Positions 60,001 to 64,000 of a stretch of DNA of 64,000 nt are shown here, piece by piece. Source of the DNA: Hyalella azteca. Its lineage: Eukaryota; Arthropoda; Malacostraca; Amphipoda; Hyalellidae. A program made the translations under genes and the position numbers. The DNA is taken from the NCBI RefSeq assembly GCF_000764305.2, contig NW_025933040.1, forward strand, positions 1 to 64,000, written 5' to 3'. The notes beneath the pieces are model-generated. The model had not been told where the DNA came from. It saw only the letters and a list, made by a program, of their open reading frames with translations, and made no database searches. Numbering within the stretch: position 1 is the first letter of the stretch; every line of letters starts with the position of its first letter.

Positions 60001-62603
60001 TTAATTGTGGATTTCGCTGTTCATCGTAGGGCTTTTTATTTTGCCCTATGGTGGTTTTATATATTTTTGCATTGTTGGACTACAATCATAGAGGCCGTAC
60101 AATTATGAGAGAAATTTGGCAACCATAACGAGAACAGCCACAAATAATATGCGATATTATGGCTCCCGTGGGTGCGTAACAACTCATTCCATTTTGCTTC
60201 TGTTCGCTGTACGAGATATCCCAAATAGTGGTATATTATTCACATGTATTATACTCGTATTTTCTTGCTTTATAGTAATTAGATGTGAAACTTTTTGCCC
60301 GCAGACTGTGTGGCGTCAAGATGGATCTTCGCCGTACTTGGCTGCGTGGGCTTCATGATCGTCTACGGGCTGAAAGTGAACCTGAGTGTTGCTATCATCG
60401 CCATGGTGAGTGTCGCTATCATCGCCATGGTGAGTGTTCGCTATCATCGTTGGTTCAAGCGACGCCAAAGATTGAGCGCATTTGCCCCAATTGGTTTGAT
60501 TGCAATAAATTTAGATCGGCTCCTCGCATCCCTTCAATTCTCGCTGGGCATAGCCTGGCTCATGTTTTGCTCAGGCAAAAACTCTCATAAATTTATTGCA
60601 TTGATACCTGCAGTTAATATTATGCAAAAGACGTTTGTAGGTTTAATGTTAACGAGACAGCAGACATTTGAGTTCATTTTCTGTTGCTAAGCCTCAACAT
60701 TCCGAGCCGCATGCAGCATTAAAAAAATCGACTGAAACAATAGCATCTGTTCCACAATGGTTGGTTTGAGGGAAGATTTTAGAATTACCAAAAAAGTATC
60801 GCAAAAAATGCAAGTGGAAAACGTTTAAATAAACCTTGTGCCTACTAACGCTGAAGCCAAGGGGTTAACAAATTCTTAAGGTGCAATTCAAACCACTACA
60901 AGTTCGTTAGCTGAAATACATCGAGCGTTTACAGACACCTTGTCGGTATCATTAATATGCCAGTGAGATACGTGATTATCGTCGAAGCCAATTTTCCTTC
61001 TGTTCATGAATTTATTTGGAAGTATAATATTAAATGACTATCTGTTGGAATTTGAACGCGCTAATGCCCTAGCTGCTATTTTCAAATTAAAATCGAGAAT
61101 CATGATGCACCCAGACCGGAGTTTTATATTATTATTGGTCTTTAAGTGGCATTGGTCGCCTGCATTGTTTAAAAGCTTGGCTGTTGTTTTTACGCTGCGC
61201 CACAAAAAACGATGACGTTTACGTTCCCGGCCCGAACGTTTCAGCGTTGTTTTGCATTTTTTTAATGCCAATTTTGTACAGACCACAGATTAAAGGAAGA
61301 CCACAAACGCTCGTAAATGAACACAAAAAAATGACACGTTGTGCGTAGGACACTGCTTTTGCCTCGTTTGCTGATTTGTCATGATAAATGATATGTCATT
61401 AGAGAGAATTCGATCGTCAGAAATTCAATGAACGTAATTGAACGTTCGTTTGAATTCGCGTATTCAAACGAACGCCAGGGAATGTAATTGAAGAGTTGCA
61501 ATTGCTCGAACTAAATTAAATTAGGGGGTGAAAAGCAGCCGTCATGTGAAAACTTGTCTCGTTTTCACATGATATTAAGCCCAAAAAGTTCGAGAAATTC
61601 ACATCATAATTTGTTCTTTTGTAATCATTAAGTTCTAACAAATCATGTTGATCAGTGTATTTAATAAATACTTGCTTCAGATTGTTGAGTTGATAGCTTA
61701 AACGCAGACAATTCCGCTCATTAATTACTAATGATATGCTACTATTCTAACAATGTTACTTAGGAAATAACTTGAGACGATGATGTTCCCATAGAGACAA
61801 TTATGCTCGTGAATCATTGATGATTTTACACGTTTCGTTTCAAACTATGTGACTTAGAAATTAGATGACCAAATTTGATGTTGCACAAATATGAAGCCGA
61901 TTGTTTCACATAGAGATAATTACGCTCGTGAATCAACGATGATCGATCTGCAACGTTTCAAGTTATGTTTCCTAGAAATTAGATGTTCAACATACTGTAT
62001 AAATACTACTACATACTGTATATTGATACTGTATTAGGCCGATTGTGTCTCATCTTGTAACATCGGCAGTCTGATATCGACGCCTGTTATCGGCTCGGCC
62101 AAAATACACGCAATGAAGTGACCTTCTCTTATAGGCTTGTCCATCGAACCGCTGCCAGCTTCTTTTCCAGCGGCTCAATATTGATAATATTGTCATTAAA
62201 TGATACTTTTTCTTAACGCATCATCTTATATAATTTTTTAGTTATGATTTGTAAAATTGATGTAATAAGTAATCGTTAACGTTTTGCAGTTCCTCGAAAA
62301 CTGATGCAGTAAGGAGAGCACGATACTTTAGATGTATAGATCTCATACCGTAATTTTTTCATATGTTTAAGTTTATTTGTTTTTGTCAAGTACGTGAGTG
62401 AGACGGGCTCGATAATCTGATGCTGAAAGTTATTGGTTATTAAAAGCATGTGATTAGACGGGAATGATAACGCACGTTTATTACAGGTAAACCACACGGC
62501 CGTATTGTCAGCCAACGAAGAGTCAGGTGATCACCACGCAGTCGTCGCCACGAACGATTCCGAAAATGCGTGCGGCGTGGAAGAGCACGAAGAGAACCTT
62601 GAC
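51051..62603 (+). CDS. SLC17-family anion transporter (sialin / Na-phosphate type), 5' part, runs off the window
   Basis: Major-facilitator transporter of organic anions or phosphate, in plasma or vesicle membrane. Exons with agreeing phases: 51051-51105, 55895-55924 (30 nt), 57644-57667 (24 nt), 60305-60405 (or to 60429) and 62487-62603, giving 109 residues so far. The diagnostic piece is YGLKVNLSVAIIAM/VNHTA (residues 57-75), the first transmembrane helix and following glycosylation site seen in sialins and invertebrate phosphate cotransporters. The exon boundary inside AM/VN is a phase-0 junction. Exon 62487-62603 encodes an acidic, hydrophilic 39-residue loop with NHT and NDS sequons. The cytosolic N-terminus is assembled from MVYRYLSVFGRCYQPPSS plus two microexons (EESQPLKAVP, DNQEPHKP), both multiples of 3 and so skippable. 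The remaining eleven helices should lie beyond position 64000. Exons 2 and 3 rest on splice signals and phase, not on homology, and are less certain than exons 4-5. Confidence 0.8.
52881..53037 (-). repeat. Interspersed repeat family A, copy 2
   Basis: Reverse complement of the blocks at 4509-4636: a CACTGCAGTGAG start, GCATTTTCTCGTCGACGA, a GGAC/AGAC microsatellite (about 52946-52985), ATGGCGAGCACAATAGTGCA and AAATGAGAAAATGCGCTAAA. The GGAC-type tract is longer here than in copy 1. The 78-codon frame rich in Pro-Ser-Val-Arg over it is a reading of the microsatellite. Confidence 0.65.
53066..53267. repeat. 52-bp tandem array, four copies, each containing a hairpin
   Basis: Units start GTAACCCTGTTACTCACATG at 53066, 53118, 53170 and 53221. 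Within each, CATGCACGTGTA and TACACGTGCATG (with small variations) are inverted around a TGGAAAA-type loop, so every unit can form a stem. Non-coding, in SLC17 intron 1. Confidence 0.85.
54221..54439. repeat. Near-perfect 88-bp inverted repeat with 43-bp spacer
   Basis: The left arm 54221-54308 starts AGCCTTGTCCACCAACGTTT. The right arm 54352-54439 ends AAACGTTGGTGGACAAGGCT. I count only two mismatches over 88 bp (near 54283 and 54298). The spacer has no coding capacity. It resembles a young foldback MITE, but no target duplication is obvious. Confidence 0.92.
55085..55237. repeat. Degenerate AAGTACAT-type simple repeat
   Basis: A run of AAAGTACATGAAGTACATAG-like words, imperfectly spaced at 8-11 bp. 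The Tyr/Met-rich minus-strand frames over it come from the repeat. Confidence 0.85.
57724..57882. repeat. Degenerate 20-21 bp tandem array
   Basis: Seven or more units of TAGCATAAGTTATCGTCTCT with substitutions (AATTTATTG, CATTATTTATC), directly after the 24-nt microexon of the SLC17 gene. Confidence 0.85.
57883..60304. other. SLC17 intron 3, no other gene recognised
   Basis: AT-rich. A GC-richer patch at about 58845-58935 contains a 25-codon Arg-rich frame without splice signals. Nothing else supported. Confidence 0.4.
60385..60449. repeat. 24-bp minisatellite spanning the SLC17 exon-4 donor
   Basis: Units at 60385-60408 and 60409-60432 differ at one base (AGTGTT versus AGTGTC); a third partial unit with a 1-bp insertion follows to 60449. 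Each complete unit ends ATCGCCATG/GTG, so two consecutive donors (GTGAGT at 60406 and at 60430) exist. Use of the second adds eight in-frame codons. Confidence 0.92.
61443..61474. repeat. Short perfect inverted repeat (13-bp arms, 6-nt loop)
   Basis: CGTTCGTTTGAAT and ATTCAAACGAACG around TCGCGT, in SLC17 intron 4. Confidence 0.8.
61542..61572. repeat. Short perfect inverted repeat (12-bp arms, 7-nt loop)
   Basis: TCATGTGAAAAC and GTTTTCACATGA around TTGTCTC, about 70 bp after the previous hairpin. Confidence 0.8.
61785..61989. repeat. Diverged tandem duplication, about 118-bp period
   Basis: CATAGAGACAATTATGCTCG with TAGAAATTAGATGACC in the first copy matches CATAGAGATAATTACGCTCG with TAGAAATTAGATGTTC in the second. 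A weaker trace precedes them. Non-coding. Confidence 0.65.
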
Positions 62604-64000
62604 GTGAGTCTCAGTAACTAACCAGAGGGAAATATTTCTGTTCTATCGACGCATTAATCAACTGGAGGGTTCATTATTTTTAACTACTACTAAAAATTTT
62701 CAGATGGCAACTAATATTATTTCTCTTTCTAACTATACGCTCATCAGAAAAACAGGGACAATAAATGTTACTTGTAATCATGTTTCTCTTTAAATTGAAT
62801 GATATAGTGCAGTTATTGTAAAGATACGCTAGTGATGAACAAGCACGAGGAGTTACTGCCAAGCGGAGCTGTCATCTCGCCGCGTATATTTAGCCCGCGC
62901 CACGTGTAAGTGCCCTGCTGCTCTGTAGCTGAGGTCGCCGCAAGGTGCCTCGCTCTTAGCCGTCTATGTGACGATGCGTCGCGACAACTCTAACTCCCAC
63001 ACCTTCAGGGTGTTAAAGCCAGGGTGTTCTCTAACGCCAGGGTGTTATCTAACGCCAGGGTGTTCTCTAACGATGATGACAGCGGAAATTCAATTAATGT
63101 AGAAAAAATTGAAATAATGATTAGGAAATTCAGTATGTCATTTATTGAACATATGTGTATTTTGTATTGCTATTCGTGGCTGTTACTCTAGAGAAACTAA
63201 ACCTCTAGAATATTCACCTTCATATAGGTAATAGGACTCTTATATCTACAATAATGTCAAAATCATGTTCAATATAAGACTTCATTCAATTCTTCGGAAA
63301 AAAATTAAGCTGTTTTTGGAAGAATTAGGTTGTGGCCTGGATCCAGGATTGGATCAGTGAGTTGCGTGTTCATGACCGCAACAAGCTGTGAATATTCTGC
63401 GATGTTAAGAACCGGCGTCAGGCCTACGGCCTAATGAACGCTGAAACCGCTATTATAAACTGCTTCAAAGCACCAGTGATGAAACTTGTGGTTGGGAGCC
63501 GGCGTTCTAAGTTCTCTAACATATCGTTTTCGATTCTTATTCTTATTATACTACATTATTTTATATTATGTATTATATTATAGAGAACATTATGTATAAC
63601 ATTATTTCATGATATGTTATATTATACTTGTTTAATATTATACCAAGTAACGTTAAATTTTATTATATAGCCTGGTGCTCGTATCGTGCCGTATATCTCC
63701 TAGCTGGCTCGTGTTTTGAGAAACAAAATTACGTATGTGGCGTCAGATACAAAAGACGCCACTTATTATTTAATTATTAAATATTAAGTCATCAAATTGG
63801 AAGATATTTAACAATTAAAAGACATTAGGTTTCTTAATTAGTTGGCTTTACTCTACTAGATTGTTAATCAGTTCAACAAACTCCGTGTAAATGTGTCCAT
63901 TTCGTAGGTTGCGTACAAATTATACTATTTCCATGAATGATATTTATATACGCTGATAGTTGGTAAAGTTGAATTTATGATTCATAACCGCTTTTCAGTA
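62604..64000. other. Start of SLC17 intron 5, to the window end
   Basis: It begins at the donor GTGAGT at 62604. The expected next exon (the second transmembrane helix region) is not present up to 64000. It contains an 18-bp minisatellite (63018-63071) and an AT-only tract at about 63540-63650. Confidence 0.5.
63018..63071. repeat. 18-bp minisatellite, three copies
   Basis: GCCAGGGTGTTCTCTAAC repeated three times with one A/C difference in the middle copy, and a partial copy before. Confidence 0.92.

Overview
This window is nuclear DNA from an arthropod, most likely a crustacean. Long AT-rich stretches surround a few intron-containing genes with GT-AG introns, and DNA-transposon relics and satellite-like arrays are abundant. 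No bacterial, organellar or viral gene organisation is visible. The taxonomic call rests on gene families and style, not on a search, so it is tentative below arthropod level.

Four protein-coding genes are supported, all on the + strand. (1) Cytosolic Hsp90 (promoter about 7895-8007, 5' UTR exon 8007-8125, CDS 8893-11366, 723 aa) is complete, with heat-shock elements, TATA box, initiator and the terminal MEEVD motif. (2) A single-domain angiotensin-converting-enzyme-like peptidyl dipeptidase (15657-23455, 13 exons, about 632 aa) is complete and secreted, with every zinc, substrate and chloride residue I could check conserved. (3) A membrane-anchored SDR16C / 17-beta-HSD11-like dehydrogenase (34613-41478, 8 coding exons, 315 aa) is complete. 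(4) The 5' half of an SLC17 (sialin/phosphate-type) anion transporter runs from first-exon candidates at 45690 or 51051 to 62603 and leaves the window; it uses 30-nt and 24-nt microexons that keep phase 1.

Between ACE and the SDR gene lies a mobile-element zone (26.6-31.0 kb). A unit holding a foldback repeat and a decayed MADF-domain gene fragment is tandemly duplicated. One copy carries a 1,621-bp non-autonomous hAT element (27780-29400) and the other preserves the empty site. The hAT itself carries an older version of the same foldback modules. Other repeats include a 31-bp array at 24.5-24.9 kb, a 34-bp array at 13.1 kb, an array of four hairpins at 53.1 kb, a near-perfect 88-bp-arm hairpin at 54.2-54.4 kb, and two miniature palindromes with 6-bp target duplications.

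Two tandem duplications copy a 5' splice site: a 24-bp minisatellite across the SLC17 exon end at 60405, giving an in-frame second donor, and a 122-bp duplication at the SDR exon end at 36649, giving a decoy donor. The 31-bp array contains an N followed by an exact Tn5 mosaic-end (Nextera) sequence, which is a sequencing or assembly artefact. The four genes have no evident shared pathway; they look like ordinary neighbours separated by repeat-rich DNA.
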